DNA of 8,349 nucleotides from JAZDHV01 sp043810355 (GTDB taxonomy: Archaea > Nanobdellota > Nanobdellia > Woesearchaeales > JAGVYU01). Location of the stretch: positions 1-8,349 of the forward strand of contig JBDROB010000039.1 of assembly GCA_043810355.1 (NCBI GenBank), given 5' to 3'. Shown here one piece after another: positions 1 through 6,600 of this stretch. The translations under genes and the position numbers were made by a program. A model generated the notes under the pieces. That model worked only from the letters and a program-made list of their open reading frames with translations, had not been told where the DNA came from and searched no databases. Position 1 is the stretch's first letter. Each line of letters opens with the position of its first letter.

Positions 1-17
1 GGCGTTGCGTGGAAACT
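1..17. repeat. Left terminal inverted repeat of the insertion sequence
   Basis: The sequence GGCGTTGCGTGGAAACT is the exact reverse complement of 1200-1216. The match stops after base 17. Because the window starts here, an outward extension cannot be excluded. Confidence 0.93.
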
Positions 18-24
18 CCATCAA

Positions 25-174
25 TTATTCTTTGAACTTATTCAGAATGGTTTCAACAGTCCCCAAATACTTAATTACTTTCTGCTTAACTTTTCCTTCA
101 TCGTCCCTTTTTCCTTCTACAACATAATAATAATTTTTCCCTTTTATTTTTTTAGTGCGAACATATGCCATCAT
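25..174 (-). CDS. Small basic protein (49 aa) of the insertion sequence, resembling the N-terminal module of IS1634-type transposases
   Basis: I translated this frame by hand: two consecutive ATG codons (172-174 and 169-171), then 47 further codons and TAA at 25-27. The protein is rich in lysine and aromatic residues and reads as short beta strands: AYVRTKK, then KNYYYVVEGKRD, then GKVKQKVIKYLG. This pattern resembles the first 40 or so residues of many IS1634-like (IS4 superfamily) transposases, where it precedes the DNA-binding and catalytic parts. Here it stands alone and points away from the transposase. A TATA box (TATAAATA, minus strand, 203-196) lies about 25 nt upstream, so the transcript would be leaderless. 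DNA binding, as an accessory factor or repressor, is inference. A length of 49 rather than 48 residues depends on which ATG is used. Confidence 0.8.
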   Translation of the reverse strand: MMAYVRTKKIKGKNYYYVVEGKRDDEGKVKQKVIKYLGTVETILNKFKE

Positions 175-181
175 AATTCTA

Positions 182-252
182 TTAGGCACAACTAGTATTT
201 ATATTTTGTTGTTCTAGAGTATAGAAAAAAGTAAATACTAGTTAGGCACAAC
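182..252. promoter_or_regulatory. Divergent promoter/operator region of the insertion sequence, with nested repeats
   Basis: This stretch separates the two divergent genes. An 11-bp direct repeat TTAGGCACAAC occurs at 182-192 and 242-252. An 11-bp inverted repeat, ACTAGTATTTA at 191-201 and TAAATACTAGT at 232-242, overlaps the direct repeats at their inner edges. The AT-rich halves of the inverted repeat coincide with the likely TATA boxes: minus strand 203-196 for the small gene and plus strand 232-240 for the transposase. Each lies about 25 nt from its start codon. The arrangement would let one DNA-binding protein control both promoters, which is inference. Confidence 0.7.
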
Positions 253-259
253 AAGACCC

Positions 260-1201
260 ATGCCAAAACTTCCAAACAAACAATTTAGAGCAATGGTTCC
301 ATTGCTCAGAGAAAAAGGATTCTATGAATACGAAGAAAAAAGGCCAATCTCTTGGCCAGAGTATAACCTTTCTCAGATAGAAGATGCTTATGAAACTCTA
401 AAATTTATAAGAGATTCTGTTGACCAAACAGAATACCTGGAGCTAAAAGGAAAAACTGGGAGACCATTAACCAACCCAAAAAGTCTTGCAAAAGCGGTTC
501 TATTATGTGAATCACTAGGTTTAACAGAAAGGTCTGCTCAAGGATGGCTAAAGATAATTGGGCCATTCTTAGGAATATACGAACAATTAGATGATCGAAC
601 AATAGGGGATGCCTATGATAAACTAGAAGTAATTCACATCCTTAAACAAGTTTTTGACAAACATAAACAATCAGATGGCATACTCTCTGGAGATGGAACT
701 GGTCTTGAGAACAGCAGAAAACAAAATTATGAAAGCAGTAAAAAATATGGAACCTACATGACAAGCATTGTAGATTCAAGAGAAGTCGTGCAAGCTTTTG
801 ATATTAGTGGGAAACAAGAATGTCAGGCAATGCACGGATTAATAATGGAGGTTGAAGGAAATAGCTTAAGGTTAGATGCTGGTTTTAATGATAGGTGTCT
901 TGTTACCAAGATATCTAAGCTTGGAATGAAACCTTATGTTTTTCCAAAGAAAAACAATAACCTTAACGGAAGGTTGGCATGGCAAACAATGTATCTTGAG
1001 CTCTATTATGATGTCATGCAATGGCTTACTGAGTACCATCAAAGAAGCCATAGCGAGAGTTTTCATTCAAGTTTCAAATCAAGGAATAAGCTGCTTAAGA
1101 AAAGAAGGCCTATGTGTCAGCTAAGTCAAACTACTGCAAGGATAATTCTGCATAATAGAAGAAGGCTTTCTTATTTTAATAAGCTGGCTAAAGCCAGCTA
1201 G
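260..1201 (+). CDS. DDE transposase, IS4/IS5-like superfamily
   Basis: A 313-aa protein that should catalyse cut-and-paste movement of the surrounding element. The likely catalytic triad is D145 (in SGDGTG), D206 (in LRLDAGFND) and E266 (in RSHSESFHSSFK). The last motif is the typical helix around the catalytic glutamate in IS5-like enzymes, with arginine and lysine nearby. Residues 70-130, with LGLTERSAQGWL followed by LDDRTIGDAYDKL, look like a helix-turn-helix DNA-binding part. The start at 260 fits a TATA-like AAATACTA about 25 nt upstream and no leader. The final TAG at 1199-1201 overlaps the right terminal repeat. The frame is uninterrupted. The exact IS family is uncertain; an ISA1214-like (ISNCY) member is my best guess. 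Confidence 0.88.
   Translation: MPKLPNKQFRAMVPLLREKGFYEYEEKRPISWPEYNLSQIEDAYETLKFIRDSVDQTEYLELKGKTGRPLTNPKSLAKAVLLCESLGLTERSAQGWLKIIGPFLGIYEQLDDRTIGDAYDKLEVIHILKQVFDKHKQSDGILSGDGTGLENSRKQNYESSKKYGTYMTSIVDSREVVQAFDISGKQECQAMHGLIMEVEGNSLRLDAGFNDRCLVTKISKLGMKPYVFPKKNNNLNGRLAWQTMYLELYYDVMQWLTEYHQRSHSESFHSSFKSRNKLLKKRRPMCQLSQTTARIILHNRRRLSYFNKLAKAS
1182..1199. repeat. Perfect hairpin abutting the right terminal repeat
   Basis: AGCTGGCT at 1182-1189 and AGCCAGCT at 1192-1199 are exact reverse complements with only AA between them. The stem lies in the last codons of the transposase and ends where the terminal repeat begins. There is no following T-run, so it is not an obvious terminator. It could block read-through or mark a subterminal binding site. 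Confidence 0.8.
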
Positions 1202-1216
1202 TTTCCACGCAACGCC
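1200..1216. repeat. Right terminal inverted repeat of the insertion sequence
   Basis: AGTTTCCACGCAACGCC is the exact reverse complement of bases 1-17. It starts inside the transposase stop codon and directly follows the 1182-1199 hairpin. Host sequence begins at 1217. Confidence 0.93.
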
Positions 1217-1230
1217 CGTTTGAGCGAAAG

Positions 1231-1240
1231 GTTTAAATAA
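1231..1240 (+). promoter_or_regulatory. TATA box of the lipoprotein gene
   Basis: GTTTAAATAA is preceded by a purine-rich GCGAAAG that fits an archaeal BRE. It is centred about 29 nt before the ATG at 1265, so little or no leader is expected. It lies only 15 bp outside the insertion sequence, so the element sits where any upstream regulatory DNA would have been. Confidence 0.65.
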
Positions 1241-1264
1241 TATCAAACCTGAAAAGTGATTAGA

Positions 1265-1510
1265 ATGAAAAAAACAAATTTATTATTTTTTGCTGTCCTT
1301 TTTTTATTTTTTATATATGGATGTGCATCTGATTCAAAGACAACCACAACTTTATCATCACCGACATCAACAATAGTTGAGATTACAACTGGTGATGCTG
1401 ATGTTGATGACCTAGGCAATGATCTCACTGATATTGACTCAATTGAGGATGATCTTGGTCTAGGAGACCTGGAAAGTCTTGATTCAGAGCTGGAAAATAT
1501 TGATTGGTAG
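1265..1510 (+). CDS. Small lipoprotein with a strongly acidic C-terminal half
   Basis: An 81-aa protein with a lysine-containing start, a hydrophobic stretch (about residues 5-18) and a lipobox-like FIYGC. Cleavage would leave C20 as the lipidated N-terminus, anchoring it outside the membrane. A Ser/Thr-rich linker follows (about 22-42). Residues 44-80 contain 16 Asp/Glu and no Lys/Arg, in a loose pattern of acidic residues alternating with Leu/Ile. I do not recognise the family. Metal or calcium binding by the DADVDD stretch is possible but speculative. I chose ATG 1265 over the in-frame GTG at 1256, because the promoter spacing and the normal lipoprotein N-terminus favour it. The gene lies just beyond the insertion sequence and stands alone before rtcA. 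Confidence 0.75.
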   Translation: MKKTNLLFFAVLFLFFIYGCASDSKTTTTLSSPTSTIVEITTGDADVDDLGNDLTDIDSIEDDLGLGDLESLDSELENIDW

Positions 1511-1523
1511 GCAAAATCTAATC

Positions 1524-1529
1524 TTTTTT
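1524..1529 (+). terminator. Oligo-T terminator after the lipoprotein gene
   Basis: A run of six T lies 14 bp after the lipoprotein stop codon, before the separate promoter of rtcA. Archaeal terminators are often just T-runs, so this is a plausible end for the short transcript. Confidence 0.4.
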
Positions 1530-1545
1530 GATATGTAAACCAACA

Positions 1546-1557
1546 TTTTTTATATTT
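1546..1557 (+). promoter_or_regulatory. TATA box of rtcA
   Basis: The stretch TTTTTTATATTT is centred about 24 nt before ATG 1576. It implies a leaderless rtcA transcript and argues against the upstream in-frame ATG at 1528, which lies before this box. Confidence 0.6.
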
Positions 1558-1575
1558 CTTCTTTTTTTAGTTTTT

Positions 1576-2640
1576 ATGATAGAATTAGACGGATCTTTTG
1601 GAGAAGGTGGAGGCCAGATTCTTAGGACAGCCTTGTCAATGTCAGTTATTACACAAAAAGCTTTCAGATTAAAAGATATAAGAAAAAACAGGTGCAATCC
1701 AGGCCTGGCACAGCAGCATCTGACCTGCATCAATGCAATGCAGAGATTGTGCAATGCACATGTGGAAAATGCTGAGATAGGGTCACAAGAGATAAATTTC
1801 TATCCAAGAGCACTTAAGCCACAGACTTTATCGATTGATATCGGGACTGCAGGATCAATCACACTTCTTTTGCAATCATTGTTTCCTGCATGCATTCTCT
1901 CTGGAGGAAAATTTAGATTAAAGATCACTGGAGGCACTGACGTCAGATGGAGCATGCCTTATGATTATATGGCAAATGTTCTGCTGCCTCAATTGAGGAA
2001 ATATGCTGATATTGAGTCAAACCTATTGAAAAGAGGGTTTTACCCAAAGGGTGATGGAAAAGTTGATATCAGGATAAAATCCAAATACTCATATGATGAT
2101 ATGGAAGGCACTTTTCCATTTGATCTAACTGAATCAGGCAAGATCCTTTTTATCAAAGGTGTTTCAGCTGCTTCTAAGGATTTAGAAAAGGCAGAAGTTG
2201 CTGAAAGGCAGTCAAAATCTGCAAAACAATTGCTTAACAAGCTCAATTGCCCAATCCAGATAACAAATGAGTATCAGGACACTTTGTCAGCTGGTTCTGC
2301 AATCACTCTGTGGGCAATTTTCAGCAAAAAAAAAGATTCTGATGAGACTGATTTTATCCAGCCAGTGATTTTAGGTGCAGACTCTTTAGGTGAAAGAGGA
2401 AAACGTGCAGAAGATGTCGGGATAGAAGCTGCTAAAAACCTCCTCAATGAGATAGAGCACAAAGCTCCGATTGATGAGCATCTTGGAGATAATCTGATCC
2501 CTTTTCTTGCTATTTTCAAGGGAGATATAAGAGTTACAAAACTCTCAAAGCATCTGACTACAAACATATACACTGTTGAAAAGTTTCTTGGGAAAACATT
2601 TGATATAGATGAGAAAAACAAGATTATCTCAGTTAAATGA
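1576..2640 (+). CDS. rtcA: RNA 3'-terminal phosphate cyclase
   Basis: A 354-aa enzyme of the RtcA family. It converts an RNA 3'-phosphate into a 2',3'-cyclic phosphate using ATP through a covalent histidine-AMP intermediate. Family hallmarks are present in order: DGSFGEGGGQILRTALS (5-21), NPGLAQQHL (41-49), IGTAGSITLLLQ (89-100), ITGGTDVRW (117-125), RGFYPKGDGKV (153-163) and EHLGDNLIPFLAI (301-313). H302 matches the adenylated histidine of the E. coli enzyme. The length is usual for the family. The ATG at 1576 starts the protein exactly where family members begin. The in-frame ATG at 1528 would add 16 hydrophobic residues and lies upstream of the TATA box. The gene appears to be transcribed alone; no rtcB is visible in the window. 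Confidence 0.95.
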   Translation: MIELDGSFGEGGGQILRTALSMSVITQKAFRLKDIRKNRCNPGLAQQHLTCINAMQRLCNAHVENAEIGSQEINFYPRALKPQTLSIDIGTAGSITLLLQSLFPACILSGGKFRLKITGGTDVRWSMPYDYMANVLLPQLRKYADIESNLLKRGFYPKGDGKVDIRIKSKYSYDDMEGTFPFDLTESGKILFIKGVSAASKDLEKAEVAERQSKSAKQLLNKLNCPIQITNEYQDTLSAGSAITLWAIFSKKKDSDETDFIQPVILGADSLGERGKRAEDVGIEAAKNLLNEIEHKAPIDEHLGDNLIPFLAIFKGDIRVTKLSKHLTTNIYTVEKFLGKTFDIDEKNKIISVK

Positions 2641-2690
2641 GGATTAATTCACTAATTATGCTGTTATTAACTGATTAGTATTTATGAAAA

Positions 2691-2700
2691 AATTTATATA
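2691..2700 (+). promoter_or_regulatory. TATA box of the membrane protein/SCP2-like operon
   Basis: AATTTATATA, preceded by AAAA, is centred about 28 nt before the ATG at 2724. This spacing predicts a leaderless transcript covering the two overlapping genes. Confidence 0.7.
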
Positions 2701-2723
2701 CTTTAAACATTACTTTCATCCTT

Positions 2724-3158
2724 ATGGCAGAAAAGAGGCTTGTAGAGTATATTAAGACTTATATGAAACAAGGTTATTCTGAAAACCAATTAAAAGAGCA
2801 TCTGGCTAAGGCTGGATGGGATGCTAAGGATTTAAGTGATGCCTTTAGAGAGATAAAGCCAGATAAGGCTTCACCAAAACCTCATCTTGAGTCAATTGTT
2901 GGTAGAGAGAATGTCAATTCATCAAGACTTCCTATCATGCCAATTGTGGCAATTGTTGTAATCTTTCTTATTATTGGTGTCATTTTTTATGGGTATTTTG
3001 GAGTCCTCAGCCCAAAATTAGTTGAAAAGACATTTGTAGAGAAACCTGCACCTCCTGTAGTGGGACAGGCCATAAACACAAAGCAATTGGAATATGTTTT
3101 CAATGAGGCAGGCGGATACAAGCTTCATAAGATACCATTCACAAAGGTGAAATCATGA
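2724..3158 (+). CDS. Single-pass membrane protein with N-terminal UBA-like helical domain
   Basis: A 144-aa protein of unknown function. Residues 4-44 form a three-helix pattern (LVEYIKTYMKQGYSENQL, then LAKAGWDAKDLSDAF). I associate such short domains, usually placed before a membrane segment, with many DPANN and CPR proteins; that association is from memory. A charged linker (45-68) leads to one transmembrane helix at about 70-93. The remaining 50 residues include a proline-rich patch (EKPAPPVV) and a short tail with KQLEYVFNEAGGYKLHKIPF. With the basic and charged N-terminal part inside, the tail would face outward. Its stop codon overlaps the next start as ATGA, so the two proteins are made together and may interact at the cell surface. 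Confidence 0.75.
   Translation: MAEKRLVEYIKTYMKQGYSENQLKEHLAKAGWDAKDLSDAFREIKPDKASPKPHLESIVGRENVNSSRLPIMPIVAIVVIFLIIGVIFYGYFGVLSPKLVEKTFVEKPAPPVVGQAINTKQLEYVFNEAGGYKLHKIPFTKVKS
3143..3150 (+). promoter_or_regulatory. Shine-Dalgarno site of the second operon gene
   Basis: AAAGGTGA lies four bases before ATG 3155, inside the end of the previous gene. It is the clearest ribosome-binding site in the window and supports both the chosen start and translational coupling. The first genes of transcripts lack such a site. Confidence 0.7.
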
Positions 3159-3532
3159 ATAAGACAATTATCTCTTTGATTGGATTGACAGTATTGTTAT
3201 GCACTCTTGTAATCGCTCTTGGCAATAATATTCCTGAGATTGAAGTGCAGATAACTGATACAAACCAGATATTATCAATAACTGTCATAGACAATGATGT
3301 TCATGCATCATATGAAAGGGCTGTGAATCCTGATATGGTGATCAGCATGACATCAGAGACATTTGCACAGATCTTCAATTCTGATGACATTGAGGGAGAG
3401 ATGTATCTTCAATATACTGAAGGTAATATTCAGATTGAGGTTCTGACAGATTACACCACCCTTGCACTTAAAGGATATAAGTCTTTATATGACTCATTTG
3501 TCAAAGAGAAATTAGCTGATTCTGAAGAATAG
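3155..3532 (+). CDS. Exported protein with possible SCP2-like fold
   Basis: A 125-aa protein with a hydrophobic N-terminus (about residues 4-22) that acts as a signal peptide or membrane anchor. It has no lipobox cysteine at the expected place. The rest alternates strands and helices: IEVQITDTNQILSITVID, then NPDMVISMTSETFAQIF, a short acidic turn, then GEMYLQYTEGNIQIEV and an amphipathic helix. The order of NPD-strand, helix and second strand with G-x-I-x-I-E resembles the core of SCP2-type lipid-binding domains, but without the first helices of that family. This is pattern reading, not a confirmed match. Translation is coupled to the membrane protein upstream through the ATGA overlap. The 16 residues from 49 to 64 lack any basic residue except R55, and the tail ends in ADSEE. 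Confidence 0.72.
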   Translation: MNKTIISLIGLTVLLCTLVIALGNNIPEIEVQITDTNQILSITVIDNDVHASYERAVNPDMVISMTSETFAQIFNSDDIEGEMYLQYTEGNIQIEVLTDYTTLALKGYKSLYDSFVKEKLADSEE

Positions 3533-3560
3533 AATTTTCTTCTTCACATCTTATTATTTA

Positions 3561-3567
3561 TTTTTTT
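3561..3567 (+). terminator. T-run terminator of the two-gene operon
   Basis: Seven T within a longer T-rich stretch (about 3549-3572), starting 28 bp after the SCP2-like gene stop. It lies between convergent genes and is the likely end of the plus-strand transcript. Confidence 0.5.
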
Positions 3568-3587
3568 CTTTATTAGTATTTATCATC

Positions 3588-3603
3588 AAAAAAAATATTT
3601 TTT
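3588..3603 (-). terminator. Terminator of the coiled-coil gene, with A6-TA-T6 palindrome
   Basis: Eight A on the plus strand (3588-3595) give a U8 run on the minus-strand transcript, starting 6 bases after the TAA of the coiled-coil gene. AAAAAATATTTTTT at 3590-3603 is a perfect palindrome, so it could also help to stop plus-strand transcripts. Confidence 0.5.
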
Positions 3604-6600
3604 AAGAAAGGGTGGCCAATTCCAGATCTGTTTTTAGCTCTAATAACTCATACTCAATCCTTTTTCTCTCATCAGCATCTAGAATCCTTGAAGTCTTTGA
3701 CTCAATCTCCAAGATCCTCCTTTGTGCCTCATGGATATTTTTCTGGTCAATCAATTCTTTTATCCCAGAGATCATATAATCAATTTCAGTGGTGCCTTGA
3801 ACTTCAGGGACCCTCACAGATTTTGGGAGATTGGTTGCCTTATGTGCCAGTTCTTCCTCAACATAGAAATCAAACTCCTCATCTTCCAGCTCTTCCTTTT
3901 CTTTTATCATCTTGAAGGTTGTGTCCTCAAAGACTTTTCTTTCTTTTTCAATTTCTTTTTCCATACTATATATGTCTTTTTCTTTCTTGTTCAACTCTTT
4001 TTCTCTCTCAGCGAGTTTTTCCTGCTTCTCAATGCTTTTTTCTGTGATATTGTCAAGTTTCTTCTGCTCTTGATCAGTTTTTATCTGGAGACTTTTTAAC
4101 TGTGAAGTGAGATGGGCAATATTCGCTTTGCTTTCTTTCACAATATTAATCTTATTTTTCATGGCATCCAATTTCTGGATTTCTTTCTCAACCTTATTTT
4201 GGCTCTTTGCCAGCTCCTTTTCCCTGTCTTTTATCTCTTTCTTGCCTCTTTCTATCTCATCTGCTAATTCTTTTATCTCATTCTCCCTTTTTGTTATCGC
4301 TTTCCTGTCTCTTTCATATTTTTCCACTTCTTTAGATAGGTCTTTCTCTTTCTTTTCAAGTTGATTGCAGATTTTTTCCATCTCTTGCAGTTTTGCTTCT
4401 ACCTGCTTTTTCTCTTCCTTTAGGACTTCCTTTGAATTATTCACATCCCTGAACCTAAGATCAAGCTCTTGCCCTATTATTTTGAGCTGTTTTTTCTCAT
4501 CAGGCAGAGACTCTTCAAGCTCTTTCTTTCCCTTTGCAAGCATTATTTTTGATTTCTCAATCAGATCGATCTTTTTTGAATACTCTGTTTCCCTTGATCT
4601 AATATTTTTCTCAAGTTCATCCAGTTTCTGTTTTTTTATGCTCAATTCAGAATCCCTTTTCTTGATGTTCTCAATTTGAGATTTTATGTCAGAATCTTTT
4701 TTCTCTAGGTTGTATCTCATGACAGCATGTCTTTTCTCCTCTTTCTCAACCAGGTTTTTCATTATATCAAGCTGTCTTCTCTTCTGGTCTATCTCTTCTG
4801 ATAGCCCTTTCTTGATCTCACTCAACTTCTTTAATTCCTCTTTTGATGCATCAAGTTTTCCTCCCTTTGCTAGTGCAGGGATTATCAAGCCTTTATTCAG
4901 GAATCCTTTATGCATTTTATCAGCTTTTTTCTCGTGTTTCTTTAATTCTGCTATCAATCCTTGGTTCTCCCTGGCTAATCTCTTGTTTTCATCTATCAAT
5001 TTAGTTGGGATAGGCATTTTTGGTGCTAATATCGGAAGTATAGGCTTTTCCTTTCTATCTTTTAGGCTGTCCTTTTTCTCTTCTAGCCTCTTGATATCAG
5101 ATATCACCTGCTCTCTTGCTTTTTCCAGGCTTTCAACCTGTTTTTTCAGATCACTTTCTTGTCTGATCAATCTTTGAGGTATAGGGACTCCCATCCTTTT
5201 TGCAGGAAGAACCAGCTCTCTTTTAGCTGCAGCCTGTGCTATTTTTGCTTTTTCTGAAATCTCAATCTCTCTTTCCTTTAATTTTTTCAACATTGTATTG
5301 ACTTTTTCTTCCTGATTTGTTACATATTGTTTTAATGAGTCTTGTTTCTTCTTCTCTTTCTCAACTATATCCCTGATCGCCAGCAGCTGTTTCTGCTCTT
5401 CTTTCATTGATCTTGAGATCTCATTTTTCTCTTTATTCAGCCTATTGATTTCATCCTTGACATCCTTTACTTTTGGGTGGGTTTTGATTGATATCATTTC
5501 CAATAATCCAGGTTTGGAATGGGAATTTTTAGATTTTTTCTCTTTAAGCTTATTTATCTGTTCAATCAATTCATTCTTCTGTTTTGTCAGTGTATTTCTC
5601 TCCTTTATCAGATCCTTGTTCTGGGGCAATGAGACATTTTCTAGAGCTGGCAGTTCCCTTCTTGAAGTAATGTTTTCCTTTATTTTCCTTTCATTCATCT
5701 CAGCCATTTTTTTATCTAGCCTATTCAGATCAGATAAGACTGTATCCCTGTCTTGTGTTAGTTTCCTCAATTCATTCTGCATTGATGCAATATTCTTTTT
5801 TAATTCTGCTGCCTCTTTTTTTAGGTGAGTAGGTACAGGAATCTTAGGTTGACCTAGATGAAATAATGAAAGGGATTTGTGTTTATTGATTGATTTATGC
5901 ATTTGTTTTAATGAATTTTCCTTATGCATCAATTCTTTTTCCTTTGTCTTAAGGTCATTCTCCCTTTTTTGATGTAGCATCTCTTTATCATTTACTTGCA
6001 TCTCTTTTTTCTCTAAAATTTTTAGTTTTGATTCAATCTCCTTGTCCATCTTTATCTTCTCTGTTCTGTTTGGACCAAGAGATTTGCTCATTTGCCTTTT
6101 CTCTTTTATCTCTTCATTCAATTGTACTCTCTCTTTTTCTGATTGGATAATGTCATTTTTTATTCTGTCAAGAACATGACTTCTCTTGCCTAATTCTGAT
6201 TCAATTATCTGTTTTTTCTTCTCAAGTAACACTATGCTTTCAACAATCTCATTTTTTCTTTCATCCCATATCTTTTTCTCCTTGTCAAGTAAGGATAGGT
6301 TAGACTCAATTTCAACTGTCTGTCTTGCAATGTCTTTTTTCCTTATTTCAAGATTATCAGACCTGTCTAAAAACTCTCTCTCTTTGGAATAGATGTCTTC
6401 AATCTTTTTTGCAAGTTCCTTATTCTCTTTTTCAAGCTGATTTTTCAGTGATTCCTCTTTGATTATCTTGTTTCTGATCAATCCAGTATCATGATTTAGC
6501 TTCTTCCTCAACAGTTCAATTGCTTCAGTCTCAGTTTTTAATATTGCCAGCTCTTTATCAGCTGCCTCTTTTTTTTCTTTTAATGCCTGATCATGCTTTT

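Larger units (their letters stand above)
1..1216. mobile_element. Complete insertion sequence, 1216 bp, two divergent genes, ISA1214-like layout
   Basis: The element is bounded by perfect 17-bp inverted repeats at 1-17 and 1200-1216. It contains a DDE transposase gene on the plus strand and a 49-codon gene on the minus strand, with about 85 bp of shared promoter DNA between them. Packing is tight: the small gene stops 7 bp inside the left repeat and the transposase stop codon overlaps the right one. Both reading frames are intact, so the copy may be active. The size and two-gene content recall ISA1214 of Archaeoglobus, but that is from memory and unverified. No target duplication can be seen, because the left flank lies outside the window. 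Confidence 0.88.

Noticed and set aside
872..1124. Alternative frames within the transposase gene
   Set aside because: The transposase frame is intact with all catalytic residues, and the alternative frames have no known IS overlap pattern.
1256..1264. GTG start for the lipoprotein
   Set aside because: The ATG at 1265 gives a normal MKK lipoprotein N-terminus and fits the promoter spacing.
1528..1575. Longer rtcA start adding 16 hydrophobic residues
   Set aside because: This ATG lies upstream of the TATA box, and RtcA proteins begin at MIELDGSFGEGGG. The extension is not a plausible signal for a soluble enzyme.
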